64,000 nt of DNA from Acidobacteriota bacterium (GCA_021804965.1 JAJZGG010000003.1:1-64000); one strand, 5' to 3'; positions 52,105-61,856 are shown, counted from the first letter of the stretch. A program made the numbers and translations. The notes: generated by a model from the letters alone, not told the origin.

Positions 52105-54831
52105 ATGTCTTATCATTTCCGCAGCACGGCCGCGCTCGCCGCCGCCGCGCTGCTCTGCCTGCTTCCAACGACTCCGATTCTGGCTCAGTCGGCACCGGTG
52201 GTCACCGGCGATCTTCGCGTGGACAAGCTGCTGCAACAGATGACCTTTCAGGAAAAAATGGCGCTGATTCGCGGTGCCTCCGAAGATCCGGCCACCAATC
52301 AGGGACAGGCTGGCTATCTGACCGGCGTGCCCCGCCTGCACATTCCTCCGCTGCGCTTCTCGGACGGGCCTCCTGGAATTCTGACGCGTTATCCTTCGCA
52401 GGCCGAGACGGCCACCATGGGTCTGGCGGCCACGTTCAGCGCAGCCGATGCACGGGCCAACGGTCAGGTGGTGGCGCGTGAGGCCAAAGCGCTCGGCATC
52501 GATGTTGTTCTGCAGCCGTTCATCAACATCGATCGGGACATCACGTTTGCACGCGGCTACAACACCTACGGCGAAGATCCGGTCCTGACGGGCAATATCG
52601 GCGCGGCCTTCATTCGCGGCGTGCAGGGCGAGGATGTGATGACGCAGGCCAAGCACTACGTTGCCTATGACACCGACGGTGGAAACGTCTGGGTGGGCCA
52701 GCAGGCGCTGCATGAGATCTATGTCTCGCCCTTCATCGATGCGGTGCGTGCCGGTGTTGCCTCCATCATGTGCTCCTACAACAAGGTCAACGGCATCTCC
52801 GCCTGCGGCAATCCCCAGACGCTGATCACGATTCTGCGCGATCAGGTGGGCTTCAAGGGTTTTGTCACCTCGGACTGGGGAGCGGTGCACTCGCCGGACT
52901 TCATCAACCAGGGACTGACGATGGAGATGCCCGGCCCGGGTCCCAAGGGAAGCCCCATGGGCTCGATGATCTTCTCCTTCTTTACGACGGACAAGCCGGA
53001 GCCACCCAAGCCGCTCAAATTCAACACAGCCTTGCTGGCCGGCTTCTTTGGGCGTCCGCTGCCGGAAGAGCCGGCAATGCGCCCATTCGATGCAGGAACC
53101 TTTGGCACGCGTCAGGATGCGCACGTCAACTTCTGGAATCTCCAGCAGGAGGGCAAGCTTTCCGACGCAACGGTGACGCGCGCTGCTGGATACGTCCTCT
53201 ATGAAATGGACAAGTTCGGCTATCTGGATCACCCCACACCGGGGCAACTGGCTCCGAAAGACCCGCCCGTTCATGCCGTGGAGGCCAATGCGCGGGTGAT
53301 TCGTAAAACTGCGGACGATGCTGCTGTTCTGCTCAAAAACGCGGACAACATTCTGCCGCTGAAACCTGCCGATCTCGCCTCGGTGGCGATGATTGGCCCC
53401 GGTGCAGGGCAGACGGTTGCGATTGGAACCGCCGGGGAGCGATCCATCGGCTTTCCGTGGCGCCAGATCGGTGCCGTGCAGGCGATGCGCACGCTTGATC
53501 CGGCGGCAAAGATTCACTACGCCGTGGAAGATGACATGACCGGCAAGCCGATTCCGGCCGCGCTGTGGACCAATGCCGACAGCAAGCCCGGACTGCTGCG
53601 CACCCTGAAGGATGGCAGCAAATCCACCGATGCGACGATCGACTTTACCCAGACCAACCACAAGGCACTTCCAGCCAACACCGACGCAACCTGGACCGGA
53701 ACCCTGCATATCGCCAGGACGGGCTCCTACTGGATCTATCTGCAACTGCTTGGCGCTGCAGGCAGCCTGCAGATTGATGGCAAGTCGGTGGCCGGTGCCA
53801 ATGGCCTGCGGGGCGGCGTCCACGGCGACACGGTGCTGGGCGGCAAGGATGGTCTGATGCCCACCACCGACGGGCTGGACAATATTCGCGTTGCGCTGGA
53901 CCTGACGGCTGGCAGCCATGCCGTCACGCTCAGCGTAACCGGAGACACCTCCAACCATCCGGAACAGGTGCGCCTGAACTGGATGACGCCGGATGCCCGA
54001 CAGGCCGATCACGATGCAGCCATTGCCGCCGCAAAGGCAGCCAAGGTTGCCGTTGTCTTCGCCTGGACGCGCGGCCATCCGGACTTTGCCCTGCCCGGCG
54101 ATCAGGACAAGCTGATTGAAGAAGTGGCAGCCGTGAACCCGAACACCATCGTGGTCCTGAATGTTTCGCAGCCGGTGGCCCTGCCCTGGCTGAATCAGGT
54201 AAAGGCCGTGCTGCAGATGTGGTGGCCCGGCGATGAAGGCGGATGGTCCACGGCAGATCTCCTGCTGGGGCATGTGAGCCCGGCGGGTCGCCTGCCTTTC
54301 ACCTGGGCCAGAAAGCTGACAGACTATCCGGCAACCGATCCGGCCCATCCCGAGCGTAGCGCCAAGGGTGTGGACGGAAAGACCACATTCTCCGAAGGCA
54401 TCTTTGTGGGCTATCGCTGGTTTGACCAGCAGAAGATTGCCCCGCTGTTTCCCTTTGGCTATGGCCTGAGCTACACCCGCTTTGCCTACTCCGGCCTGCA
54501 TGTGGAGCCTGCTGCGAACGGTGGTCTGACGGTCAGCTTCACGCTGAAAAACAACGGCTCCATGGCCGGCGATGAGGTGCCGCAAATCTACCTGGGCAAG
54601 CCGCAGGAGCCGCAGTCCGGAGACTTTGCCGTGCACACGCTGGTCGCCTTTGATCGCGTCCATCTGGCGGCCGGGGAATCGCGCACGGTTACGATTGCGG
54701 TTCCAGCGCGCCGGCTTGCCTACTGGTCGGAGTCGGCGGGCAAATGGACACGCGCCACCGGAGCTCGACCGGTTCTGGTCGGTGGCTCCTCGCGCGATCT
54801 GCCGCTGGAGGCCATGGCGCAGATTCCATAG
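52105..54831 (+). CDS. GH3 beta-glucosidase with PA14 insert, exported
   Basis: 908 residues. Signal peptide at 1-28 (LAAAALLCLLPTTPILAQ). GH3 N-domain with the nucleophile Asp in GFVTSDWGAVHSPDF (near residue 257) and family blocks EAKALGIDVVLQPFINIDRD and MTQAKHYVAYDTD. A PA14-like beta-barrel insert occupies ~472-614 (TGTLHIARTGSYWIYLQL...), followed by the GH3 C-domain (VVFAWTRGHPDFALPGDQDKLI, MWWPGDEGGWSTADLLLG) and an Fn3-like tail (SGLHVEPAANGGLTVSFTLKNNGSMAGDEVPQIYLG). It removes terminal beta-glucose-type residues outside the cytoplasm. Start at ATG 52105 with AGGAG eight bases upstream; ATG 52099 is an alternative. A terminator follows. Confidence 0.95.
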   Translation: MSYHFRSTAALAAAALLCLLPTTPILAQSAPVVTGDLRVDKLLQQMTFQEKMALIRGASEDPATNQGQAGYLTGVPRLHIPPLRFSDGPPGILTRYPSQAETATMGLAATFSAADARANGQVVAREAKALGIDVVLQPFINIDRDITFARGYNTYGEDPVLTGNIGAAFIRGVQGEDVMTQAKHYVAYDTDGGNVWVGQQALHEIYVSPFIDAVRAGVASIMCSYNKVNGISACGNPQTLITILRDQVGFKGFVTSDWGAVHSPDFINQGLTMEMPGPGPKGSPMGSMIFSFFTTDKPEPPKPLKFNTALLAGFFGRPLPEEPAMRPFDAGTFGTRQDAHVNFWNLQQEGKLSDATVTRAAGYVLYEMDKFGYLDHPTPGQLAPKDPPVHAVEANARVIRKTADDAAVLLKNADNILPLKPADLASVAMIGPGAGQTVAIGTAGERSIGFPWRQIGAVQAMRTLDPAAKIHYAVEDDMTGKPIPAALWTNADSKPGLLRTLKDGSKSTDATIDFTQTNHKALPANTDATWTGTLHIARTGSYWIYLQLLGAAGSLQIDGKSVAGANGLRGGVHGDTVLGGKDGLMPTTDGLDNIRVALDLTAGSHAVTLSVTGDTSNHPEQVRLNWMTPDARQADHDAAIAAAKAAKVAVVFAWTRGHPDFALPGDQDKLIEEVAAVNPNTIVVLNVSQPVALPWLNQVKAVLQMWWPGDEGGWSTADLLLGHVSPAGRLPFTWARKLTDYPATDPAHPERSAKGVDGKTTFSEGIFVGYRWFDQQKIAPLFPFGYGLSYTRFAYSGLHVEPAANGGLTVSFTLKNNGSMAGDEVPQIYLGKPQEPQSGDFAVHTLVAFDRVHLAAGESRTVTIAVPARRLAYWSESAGKWTRATGARPVLVGGSSRDLPLEAMAQIP

Positions 54832-54848
54832 CCGAAAGGCCTAAACCC

Positions 54849-54890
54849 AAAAGCCCGTGTCGCTCCCTGCGGCGCGGGCTTTTGCATTTC
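54849..54890 (+). terminator. Hairpin terminator after GH3 gene
   Basis: AAAAGCCCGTG (54849-54859) pairs with CGCGGGCTTTT (54873-54883) with one mismatch over an internal loop. The 3' arm ends in TTTT, and it starts 17 bp past the stop codon, giving the form of an intrinsic terminator. Confidence 0.8.
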
Positions 54891-55006
54891 CTGCTGCGGC
54901 AATTGCCAGCCTTGCTGCCGGCGTCTGATTCTACTTCGGGTGTCTGGATTCAGACCACTTGCGCGACGGAGTTGGCTGCAGCCGTATCGACGAATCCCCT
55001 CCCGGG

Positions 55007-56053
55007 CTACCGCCGCATCGGCACCAGCGCGTCTTCCAGAATCCGTTCCGCTTCATCCCAACTCATCGCCTCGGCATATTCGCGGCAGCGCTGGCGTGAG
55101 CAGCCAAGCGCATGGGAAACGGCTCTGCCCAGATCCTCGTCAAGCCCCGCCACCGAGGCATCGTTCACCACATCCACCGGCCCGGTGACCGGATAGCAGG
55201 CAACCGGGGTTCCCGAGGCCAGCGACTCCAGCAGCACAAGCCCAAAGGTATCCGTGCGGCTGGGAAAGACGAAGACATCGGCGCTGGCAAAGAGCTGCGC
55301 CAGTTCGGCGCCCTCGCGCACACCCAGAAAATGCGCCCCCGGGTAGCGTGCCTCCAGATCGGCGCGAGCCGGACCGTCCCCGACGACGAGCTTGGTTCCG
55401 GCCATCTGCAAGGACAAAAACGGCTCCAGATTTTTCTCCACAGAGACCCGCCCCACGTAGAGGGCAATCGGACGCGGCCACGGCAGCTCCGTGCGCAGAG
55501 AAGGATGAAAGCGCTGCGTATCCACGCCATGCGTCCATGGCACACAGCGGCGAAATCCCCGGGCCTGCAGCGTGCGCATCAGGCTGGGTGTCGGCACCAG
55601 CGTCCGGTCGGCACGATTGTGGAACCAGCGGGCCAGCGCATAGGTGCCCAACAGCGGGATTCCCATGCGCTCCTGAATGAATTCGGGAAAGCGGGTGTGG
55701 TACGAGCTGGTGAATCGGTAGCCGTGCAGCCCGCACCAGATGCGCGCCGTCATTCCCAGCGGGCCTTCCGTGACCAGATGCAGGGCATCCGGCTGCAACG
55801 CACGGAGTCTGCGGGGCAGCTCCGGCCACACATTCCAGGCATAGGCAATCTCCGGATCACTGGGGAGCGGACGGCAGCGAAACTGCCCGGGATGGATGAC
55901 CGAAACGCGCCACCCGCGCCGCTCCAGACGCACAACCATCTCCTGCCAGGTGCGAACCACTCCATTCACCTGCGGCTCCCAGGCATCGGTCACCAGCACG
56001 AGATGTCGTTGCTGTCCTGCGCCCATGCAGTCGATCCCCGTCCTGTCGGTCAT
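55007..56053 (-). CDS. GT4-family glycosyltransferase (mannosyltransferase-like)
   Basis: 348 residues. GT-B fold: VTDAWEPQVNGVVRTWQEMV at the start, 'SSYHTRFPEFIQERMGIPL' in the acceptor domain, and the donor-site block FPSRTDTFGLVLLESLASGTPV with the Glu of the EX7E-like motif. It resembles GDP-mannose-dependent alpha-mannosyltransferases of the MgtA/PimB type, so it could use the GDP-mannose made by manC earlier in the window; that link is inference. Starts at 56053 or 56026 are possible. It ends the fabI-side group 13 bp downstream of fabI on the same strand. Confidence 0.92.
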   Translation of the reverse strand: MTDRTGIDCMGAGQQRHLVLVTDAWEPQVNGVVRTWQEMVVRLERRGWRVSVIHPGQFRCRPLPSDPEIAYAWNVWPELPRRLRALQPDALHLVTEGPLGMTARIWCGLHGYRFTSSYHTRFPEFIQERMGIPLLGTYALARWFHNRADRTLVPTPSLMRTLQARGFRRCVPWTHGVDTQRFHPSLRTELPWPRPIALYVGRVSVEKNLEPFLSLQMAGTKLVVGDGPARADLEARYPGAHFLGVREGAELAQLFASADVFVFPSRTDTFGLVLLESLASGTPVACYPVTGPVDVVNDASVAGLDEDLGRAVSHALGCSRQRCREYAEAMSWDEAERILEDALVPMRR

Positions 56054-56065
56054 GCTGGAGGCAGG

Positions 56066-56842
56066 TCAGAAGCCCATGATGTTGTAGCCGCAGTCCACGT
56101 AGATCGTCTCTCCGGTGACGGCGCTGGACAGGCTGCTGGCCAGCCACAGGGCAGCTCCGCCCACCTCAAGCTGATCCACATTGCGCCGCAGCGGTGCCCG
56201 CTCGCTGTGCATCTTCAGCATGTCGCCCAACGCGCCCACGCCGCGCGCAGCCAGGGTCTTGATGGGGCCGGCAGAGATGGCATTGACGCGAATCCCCAGC
56301 GGACCGGTGCTGGAGGCCAGATAGCGCACGGTGGCTTCCAGCGAGGCCTTGGCAACTCCCATCACGTTGTAATGCGGAACCACCTTCTCAGCACCAAAGT
56401 AGGTCAGCGTGATCACGGACCCGCCTTCGGTCATCAGCGGAGCCGCAGCCCGGGTGACGGCAATCAGCGAGTACACACTCACATCATGCGCAATCCGGAA
56501 GCCGTCGCGACTGGTCTGCAGAAAATCGCAATGCATATCTGCGGCCGGAGCATAGGCAACGGCATGGACCAGCACGTCCAGCCTGCCGAAGCGCTGCTTG
56601 AGCTGCGCAAAGAGCGATTCGATCTCGGCGTCGCTGGAGACATCGCACTGGTAGCCCTCAGCACCGGGAAGCTCGGCAATCAGATCCCCGGCCTCGGCCT
56701 TCATCCGCTCATTCTGATAGCAGATGGCAAGCTTTGCTCCCGCTTCATGCAATCGCTGGGCAATTCCCCAGGCAATGGAACGCTTGTTTGCCAGCCCGAA
56801 GACCACCGCAGTCCTGCCACTCAGATTCCAAGCATCACTCAT
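56066..56842 (-). CDS. fabI: Enoyl-[acyl-carrier-protein] reductase (NADH)
   Basis: 258 residues. SDR-type FabI: start WNLSGRTAVVFGLANKRSIAWGIAQ, CDVSSDAEIESLF, and active-site Tyr-x6-Lys as HYNVMGVAKASLEAT, with conserved GPIKTLAARG. It reduces trans-2-enoyl-ACP in the last step of fatty-acid elongation. Start at ATG 56842, before the FabI fold; the frame from a TTG at 56884 is less likely. The GT4 gene follows 13 bp later. Confidence 0.96.
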   Translation of the reverse strand: MSDAWNLSGRTAVVFGLANKRSIAWGIAQRLHEAGAKLAICYQNERMKAEAGDLIAELPGAEGYQCDVSSDAEIESLFAQLKQRFGRLDVLVHAVAYAPAADMHCDFLQTSRDGFRIAHDVSVYSLIAVTRAAAPLMTEGGSVITLTYFGAEKVVPHYNVMGVAKASLEATVRYLASSTGPLGIRVNAISAGPIKTLAARGVGALGDMLKMHSERAPLRRNVDQLEVGGAALWLASSLSSAVTGETIYVDCGYNIMGF

Positions 56843-56927
56843 CGTACGCGCCTTTCGCTCCTTCGCTTGTGCCAATCCCGGCAATGTACATCAGTCTAGC
56901 AGTCCCGGACAGGAGATATCCCGCATC

Positions 56928-57791
56928 TCAGCCCCCGAGATCGACCAGCTCCACCCGTCCAACGGCATGGCCCAGAAAGCGCGAGCCCAGCCGCTCGAAC
57001 TTCGCCACGGAATCGGTGGCAAAGCAGCGAACCTTCGGCTCCGCCGGGCGCTGGCCACTCCCTGCCGCCCGCTCGGACATGGCGGCTGCCACCTGTTCCG
57101 CGGTTGCCTCGGCGGAATCAATCACGGCCACGCCCGGCGGCACGTTCCGCTCCAGCACACCCCGCAGCAGGGGATAGTGGGTGCAGCCAAGCACGAGCGC
57201 ATCGGGATTGCCGCCTCCGTTGCGGGCCTCGGCCAGCAGTTCCCGCAGGTAGATCTGCACCACCTGCTCGGTGACCGGATGCTCGATCCATCCCTCCTCC
57301 ACCAGCGGAACCAGCAGCGGACAGGCCTTTTCCAGGCCCAGCACTCCGCGACGCGCACAGGCTTCCGCATAGGCATGGCTGGCCACGGTGGCCTCGGTGG
57401 CAATGACCATCACCCGTCCGCTGCGCGTGGCTGCGGCAGCAGCTTCCGCCCCCGGCTCAATGACACCCATGACCGGCACGGAGACCGCCGCGGCAATGGC
57501 GTCAAGCGCCAGCGCACTGGCCGTATTGCAGGCGATGACGAGATATTCCGCTCCCTGCTCTTCGACGAGAAAACGCGCACTCTCCGCGGCATAGCGCGCG
57601 ATGGTCCGCTGCGACTTGGACCCGTAGGGCAGTCGCGCCGTATCCCCCAGAAAGACAAACTCGGCCTGCGGCAGCCGCTCCACCAGAGAGCGGAGCACGG
57701 TGAGCCCGCCAAAGCCCGAGTCGAAAACTCCAATCACAGGTTGGCTCATGGCTGTTTCCGGCTGGCTCATGGCTGTTTCCATCTGGCTCAT
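56928..57791 (-). CDS. murI: Glutamate racemase
   Basis: 287 residues. It makes D-glutamate for peptidoglycan. The two catalytic Cys are in VIACNTASALALD and VLGCTHYPLL; the first strand is VIGVFDSGFGGLTV. The N-terminus has a DNA-encoded repeat (MSQMETA-MSQPETA-MSQPV), three Met-Ser-Gln units from a 21-bp tandem, so translation may start at any of 57791, 57770 or 57749; the last gives the family-typical start. The ATG at 57791 overlaps the stop of the GerMN gene by ATGA. Confidence 0.95.
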   Translation of the reverse strand: MSQMETAMSQPETAMSQPVIGVFDSGFGGLTVLRSLVERLPQAEFVFLGDTARLPYGSKSQRTIARYAAESARFLVEEQGAEYLVIACNTASALALDAIAAAVSVPVMGVIEPGAEAAAAATRSGRVMVIATEATVASHAYAEACARRGVLGLEKACPLLVPLVEEGWIEHPVTEQVVQIYLRELLAEARNGGGNPDALVLGCTHYPLLRGVLERNVPPGVAVIDSAEATAEQVAAAMSERAAGSGQRPAEPKVRCFATDSVAKFERLGSRFLGHAVGRVELVDLGG

Positions 57792-57800
57792 GGCTGTGCT
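57743..57800. repeat. 21-bp tandem repeat carrying three murI start codons
   Basis: Read on the plus strand, GGCTCATGGCTGTTTCC is repeated with a 21-bp period at 57743, 57764 and (diverging) 57785. Each copy holds one candidate start codon (CAT at 57747, 57768 and 57789). Confidence 0.85.
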
Positions 57801-58474
57801 CCACTGGCTGCCGCACTGGCTGCCGTCAGATAGGTTTGGGTCAGATCGGCATGCCCGTTCAGCGTTGCCTGCTGCTGGCCGCCCACCAGGAAACGAACCT
57901 CGGCTACCCGGGGCAGGTTGGCATGGAGCGTGGCACAGATGGACAGTACCGTCAGCGTCTCCGTCTCCAGCCCGGATGGATGGGTAGCCGCAAAGCTCTG
58001 CGTCAGATCCACGATGGCAATCTGATTCCTGCGCGAAGCCGGCTCAGGGGAAGAGTGGATCTGCGTTGCCGGCTCCGATGCACTCCGATCCGACGGAGTG
58101 CCTGGAGCCGGATCGGACTCCGCCATCAGGTACACAGCCTCCACCGGGTCGGTTTCTGTCGGCAACGGATGCTGCGATTGTGGACTGGCGTACTGAGCCA
58201 GCAGCCGGTTGAGCACCGCCCGTGCCCGCGCTTCCGGCTCCACCGGCAACGGAAAAGCCATCGATTCCGCACGCAGGGTGCTGGTTCCATCATCGGCCAC
58301 CATGAACGTGACCGGCTCTGGAGGTGCGACGGCAGGAGCTGTTGTCCCCTGCTCCGTGATGCCCTGCAGCAACTGGTCATGCGCATGCTCGCGCAGCCGA
58401 ACGAGCACGGCCGTCATGAGAACAGACGTCAGGAACAGCACCGTGAAGAGGATTTTCTGGTAGCGGGGCGTCAT
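57788..58474 (-). CDS. GerMN-domain membrane-anchored protein
   Basis: 228 residues. One N-terminal membrane anchor (KILFTVLFLTSVLMTAVLV), a Pro/Ala linker, then a GerMN domain (TFMVADDGTSTLRAESMAFPLPVEPEARARAVLNRLLAQY ... IAIVDLTQSF...ETLTVLSICATLHANLPRVAEVRFLVGGQ). GerMN domains occur in GerM and in LpqB-like proteins at the cell wall; exact role is unclear. A long, Ser/Pro/Glu-rich loop splits the domain (residues ~115-145). It sits between the amidase and murI, all with ATGA overlaps, so peptidoglycan-related work is likely. Confidence 0.87.
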   Translation of the reverse strand: MTPRYQKILFTVLFLTSVLMTAVLVRLREHAHDQLLQGITEQGTTAPAVAPPEPVTFMVADDGTSTLRAESMAFPLPVEPEARARAVLNRLLAQYASPQSQHPLPTETDPVEAVYLMAESDPAPGTPSDRSASEPATQIHSSPEPASRRNQIAIVDLTQSFAATHPSGLETETLTVLSICATLHANLPRVAEVRFLVGGQQQATLNGHADLTQTYLTAASAAASGAQP

Positions 58475-59307
58475 GGCTGGCCAGCCTCGCTGCGCCAGGA
58501 CAGCAGTCCCGCAGCCACTGCCTGCAGGACGCGCGTCCTGTAATCCAGATCCGTCACATCCACGACTTCACTGCCGGCTCCGCCATGCCAGGGAGCTACT
58601 TCGACCGCCACCGCCGGGCAGGCCATGCTGTCGATGGCCGGCAGTGAGGTCCGGCCCATGGTGACTGGAATCTCGACATCGCTGCCACTCCCATTCCCGG
58701 TTGCAGTCAGCGAAGCATGCAGGGCACTGCTCAGTTTCAGGCTGGACTGGACCCAGCCGGCCTGCACCGTCTTCCATGGCATCAGTAGTGTCGGCTGCAG
58801 TTGCCCGAGCGAGGAGACAAAGAGATGCACTCCGGTGCCCGCCTCGGTTGCGTGCAGAGTCAGGCAGGCATCGGCATGAGCGCGGTTGGCTGCCACGGCC
58901 CTGGCATCGGCATCCACCAGCTGGTCGTTTTCCCTGGTTTCCACCACGGTGAAGCCGCGAGCCACGAGCAGGGCACGCAGCTGCTGGCTCATGGCCAGGG
59001 TCATCTCTTTTTCCAGAGTCTGCTTATCAAGAGTCTGCTTTTCAAGGGCCTGCTTATCAAGGGTCTGCTTTTCCAGGGCCTGCCTGTCGCCGCTCTGGCC
59101 GCCTGCGGTTCCGGCTGCAGACAACACTGCTCCGGTATCGGCTCCCCCATGCGCGGCATCCAGAACCACGACAAATCGCCGCGCCTGGGCCGGCACCGGC
59201 AGCACACACAGCATGAGGACCGCGAGTAGCTGCGTGGCTGTCCGGGCAGCTGTCCGGCCGCATAGGCTGCGGATATATCCCCCTGCACTGCGCGATGCTG
59301 CTGCCAT
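58471..59307 (-). CDS. N-acetylmuramoyl-L-alanine amidase (Amidase_3) with repeat insert
   Basis: 278 residues. Signal peptide at 1-42. Zinc-amidase of the Amidase_3 type that cuts the bond between muramic acid and L-Ala: His53 in VVLDAAHGGADTG, Glu101 in KEMTLAMSQQL, His152 in LTLHATEAG, and a late Glu in AVEVAPWHGG. Between the first His and the Glu, residues ~75-99 hold a pentapeptide repeat (RQALE, KQTLD, KQALE, KQTLD, KQTLE) encoded by a 15-bp DNA tandem. The gene is the first of the amidase-GerMN-murI operon; the stop overlaps the GerMN start by ATGA. Confidence 0.92.
   Translation of the reverse strand: MAAASRSAGGYIRSLCGRTAARTATQLLAVLMLCVLPVPAQARRFVVVLDAAHGGADTGAVLSAAGTAGGQSGDRQALEKQTLDKQALEKQTLDKQTLEKEMTLAMSQQLRALLVARGFTVVETRENDQLVDADARAVAANRAHADACLTLHATEAGTGVHLFVSSLGQLQPTLLMPWKTVQAGWVQSSLKLSSALHASLTATGNGSGSDVEIPVTMGRTSLPAIDSMACPAVAVEVAPWHGGAGSEVVDVTDLDYRTRVLQAVAAGLLSWRSEAGQP
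59011..59085. repeat. Coding minisatellite, 15-bp unit, five copies
   Basis: Five 15-bp units in phase (59011, 59026, 59041, 59056, 59071), each like TTCAAGGGCCTGCTT with a few changes, encode the pentapeptide repeat in the amidase. Because the unit is a whole number of codons, gain or loss of copies keeps the frame. Confidence 0.88.
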
Positions 59308-59477
59308 AACTCTGGTCGATTGTATCCCAGCATGGCATTTTCCTTTTCCGCATCGCCCTGCAGCCGGAGATTGCCTGTAACCCCGGCAATCCGAGCCGGC
59401 AAATTCCCTGCCTTCCCCCTGACGCTTCGGCTTTCCGTGGCGTAAAGTGAAGAGAGTCTGCCATATTCAGGAGCAAA

Positions 59478-60611
59478 TTGGTCTTGCATCGCGTCCAATC
59501 ATCAATGGCTTCGGTTTCCATCGTCCGATCGGTACTGGCTGACTCCTCCTTGCGACGATACGCGCAACTGTTCGCACTTCTGCTCCTGCTGGCTTTCTGC
59601 CCTGTGCTGCGAGCGCAGCAAACGACACCATCGGCAGCCACGCCAACGGCAGCCAGCCCGGCTGCGCCCACAGCCGACGTGGATCCGGTTCCTTCCCCGG
59701 ATGCTGCACCGGCACCTGCCACCGCATCCCAGGAGATTGCCCGCACCAAGACCGGATTTCTGCTGCAGCAGAATGTCGAGGAGGTTTCGCTCAATGTCAC
59801 CGTCATCGACAACAAGGGCCGCATTGTGCAGGATCTGCAGCAGCCCGACTTTCGCGTGCTGGAAAACGGCAAGCCGCAGACTCTGATCAGCTTCCAGCAC
59901 GCCGATGTTCCCGTCTCCATCGGCCTGATTGTGGACAATTCCGGATCGATGTACAAGAAGCGACCAGCCGTGAACAAGGCTGCTCTCGATCTGATCGAAG
60001 CCTCCAACCCCAAGGATGAAGCCTTCGTTGTCAATTTTGCCGATGAAGCCTACATCGACCAGGACTTTACCTCCAGCGTGAGCCAGCTGCACCAGGGGCT
60101 TTCCCACATTGAAGCCCGCGGCGGCACCGCACTCTATGACGCGGTTGTGGCCTCGGCCGACAAACTGGCAACCGACTCGAAGAATCCCAAGCAGGTCATC
60201 ATCCTGATCACAGACGGGGAAGACAACGCCTCCACGCTGAATCTGGAGCAGACCATTCGCCGCGTACAGCAGCTTTCCGGCCCCGTGATCTACTCCATCG
60301 GCCTGCTGTTCGGCGATGAGATGTCGCGCTCGGAGGCGCATCATGCCCAGCGTGCGCTGCAGTTGCTCTCCGACGAAACCGGAGGCATTGCCTACTTCCC
60401 GGGATCGCTGGAAGAGGTGGACCAGATTGCAGCCGAAGTTGCCCGGGACATTCGCAGCCAGTACACGCTCGGCTACCGCTCCACAACGCCGAGCAGCATC
60501 CCGGGCTTCCGCCGCATCGCCGTTACGGCCCAGGCCAAAGGACACGGCAAGCTCTTTGTGCGCACCCGCACGGGCTACTTCCCCAGCGAACACACCCCGA
60601 TCACGCACTGA
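59478..60611 (+). CDS. Acidobacterial VWFA-related-domain protein, exported
   Basis: 377 residues. Signal peptide ([18 protein letters not shown], residues ~31-48), Pro/Ala-rich linker, a small beta domain ([19 protein letters not shown]...[15 protein letters not shown]), then a von Willebrand A domain. The MIDAS motif DxSxS is [11 protein letters not shown], with the later Thr in GGTALYDAV and Asp in LITDGEDN. The design fits the acidobacterial VWFA-related family (TIGR03436 by memory), a strong phylum marker. Start uncertain: TTG 59478 with AGGAG four bases before it, TTG 59484, or ATG 59505 without such a site. It may bind proteins or metals at the cell surface. It is divergent from the amidase operon. 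Confidence 0.92.
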   Translation: MVLHRVQSSMASVSIVRSVLADSSLRRYAQLFALLLLLAFCPVLRAQQTTPSAATPTAASPAAPTADVDPVPSPDAAPAPATASQEIARTKTGFLLQQNVEEVSLNVTVIDNKGRIVQDLQQPDFRVLENGKPQTLISFQHADVPVSIGLIVDNSGSMYKKRPAVNKAALDLIEASNPKDEAFVVNFADEAYIDQDFTSSVSQLHQGLSHIEARGGTALYDAVVASADKLATDSKNPKQVIILITDGEDNASTLNLEQTIRRVQQLSGPVIYSIGLLFGDEMSRSEAHHAQRALQLLSDETGGIAYFPGSLEEVDQIAAEVARDIRSQYTLGYRSTTPSSIPGFRRIAVTAQAKGHGKLFVRTRTGYFPSEHTPITH

Positions 60612-60699
60612 CGCCCTCATCGCCACCGTGCGTGGATTTGCATTGTGTACCACTTTGCGATACAGTGCGGAAATCTTCCCTTTCTGGCTGGAGAGTCCC

Positions 60700-61815
60700 A
60701 TGAGCAAGGTTCGCGTTCTGGTGGGTACGCGCAAGGGCGCATTTGTTCTGTCCTCGGACGGCGCGCGCAGGAACTGGTCCATCGCAGGTCCACATTTTCC
60801 GGGATGGGAGATCTATCACGTGAAAGGCTCGCCCGTAGAGCCCAACCGTATCTATGCCTCCCAGTGCTCCTCCTGGTTCGGACAAACCATGCAACGCTCC
60901 GACGATGGCGGGCTTACCTGGGCGGCGGTTGACAACAAATTTCTTTACGATGGCGTAGCCGGCACCCATGCCTGGTATGACGGGACACCCCATCCCTGGG
61001 AGTTCAAGCGCATCTGGCATCTGGAGCCATCCCTGCGCGATGCGGACTCCGTCTTTGCCGGTGCCGAAGATGCCGCGCTCTTTCACTCTGCCGATGGCGG
61101 CAGCACCTGGCGCGAGCTGAGCGGGCTGCGCAAGCACGGCACCGGACCCGCATGGCAGCCGGGTGCCGGCGGCCTTTGCCTGCACACCATCCTGCTCGAC
61201 CCCTCGAATCCGCAACGCATGTACATCGCGATCTCGGCTGCAGGAGCCTTTCGCACGGACGACGGCGGGCAGAGCTGGAAGCCCATCAACCGCGGCCTGC
61301 ATTCGGAGTTCATGCCCAATCCGACCGCCGAGGTCGGCCACTGCGTGCACCATATTGCGATGCATCCGTCTCGGCCGGAGACACTCTTCATGCAGAAGCA
61401 CTGGGACATCATGCGCACCGACAATGCCGGGGACGAATGGACGGAGGTCAGCGGCAACCTGCCGACCGACTTTGGCTTTGTGATTGATGTGCATGCCCAC
61501 GAACTGGAGACGCTGTATGTGGTGCCGATCAAAAGCGACTCGGAGCATTTTCCGCTCGATGGCCAGTTGCGCGTCTACCGCAGTCGAAGCGGCGGCCATG
61601 AGTGGGAGCCGCTGACCCGCGGCCTGCCGCAGTCCAACTGCTACGTCAATGTGCTGCGCGATGCCATGGCGGTCGATCATCTGGACGACTGCGGCATCTA
61701 CTTCGGGACAACCGGAGGCCAGGTGTATGTCTCGCCCGATGGTGGAGAGCACTGGCAGGCCATTGCAGAAAATCTTCCCTCCGTGCTCTCCGTCGAAGTG
61801 CAAACTCTGGCATAA
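60700..61815 (+). CDS. BNR/YCF48-type beta-propeller protein, cytoplasmic
   Basis: 371 residues with no signal peptide. Propeller blades have Asp-box motifs: [65 protein letters not shown] and [16 protein letters not shown]. The N-terminus [23 protein letters not shown] and '[32 protein letters not shown]' recall proteins annotated exo-alpha-sialidase or WD40/YCF48-like, but no sialidase Arg triad is visible, so that label is doubtful. Start at ATG 60700 with GGAGAG upstream. A small membrane protein and a MoaD/ThiS-like protein follow on the same strand. Function unknown. Confidence 0.86.
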   Translation: MSKVRVLVGTRKGAFVLSSDGARRNWSIAGPHFPGWEIYHVKGSPVEPNRIYASQCSSWFGQTMQRSDDGGLTWAAVDNKFLYDGVAGTHAWYDGTPHPWEFKRIWHLEPSLRDADSVFAGAEDAALFHSADGGSTWRELSGLRKHGTGPAWQPGAGGLCLHTILLDPSNPQRMYIAISAAGAFRTDDGGQSWKPINRGLHSEFMPNPTAEVGHCVHHIAMHPSRPETLFMQKHWDIMRTDNAGDEWTEVSGNLPTDFGFVIDVHAHELETLYVVPIKSDSEHFPLDGQLRVYRSRSGGHEWEPLTRGLPQSNCYVNVLRDAMAVDHLDDCGIYFGTTGGQVYVSPDGGEHWQAIAENLPSVLSVEVQTLA

Positions 61816-61856
61816 TCGGTTCCATCCGAACCCGTTGGGGCACGAGGCAATCCGGC

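Noticed and set aside
50502-52481. 659-residue plus-strand frame
   Set aside because: Antisense to the MeaB-epimerase fusion and tsaB; no motifs.
52075-54663. 862-residue minus-strand frame
   Set aside because: Antisense to the GH3 gene; composition typical of a GC-rich shadow frame.
59011-59085. Possible CRISPR array
   Set aside because: Units are contiguous 15-bp copies with no spacers and lie in frame inside a gene.
60700-61815. True exo-sialidase
   Set aside because: Asp-boxes are present, but no Arg triad, no Tyr/Glu pair of sialidases and no signal peptide could be found.
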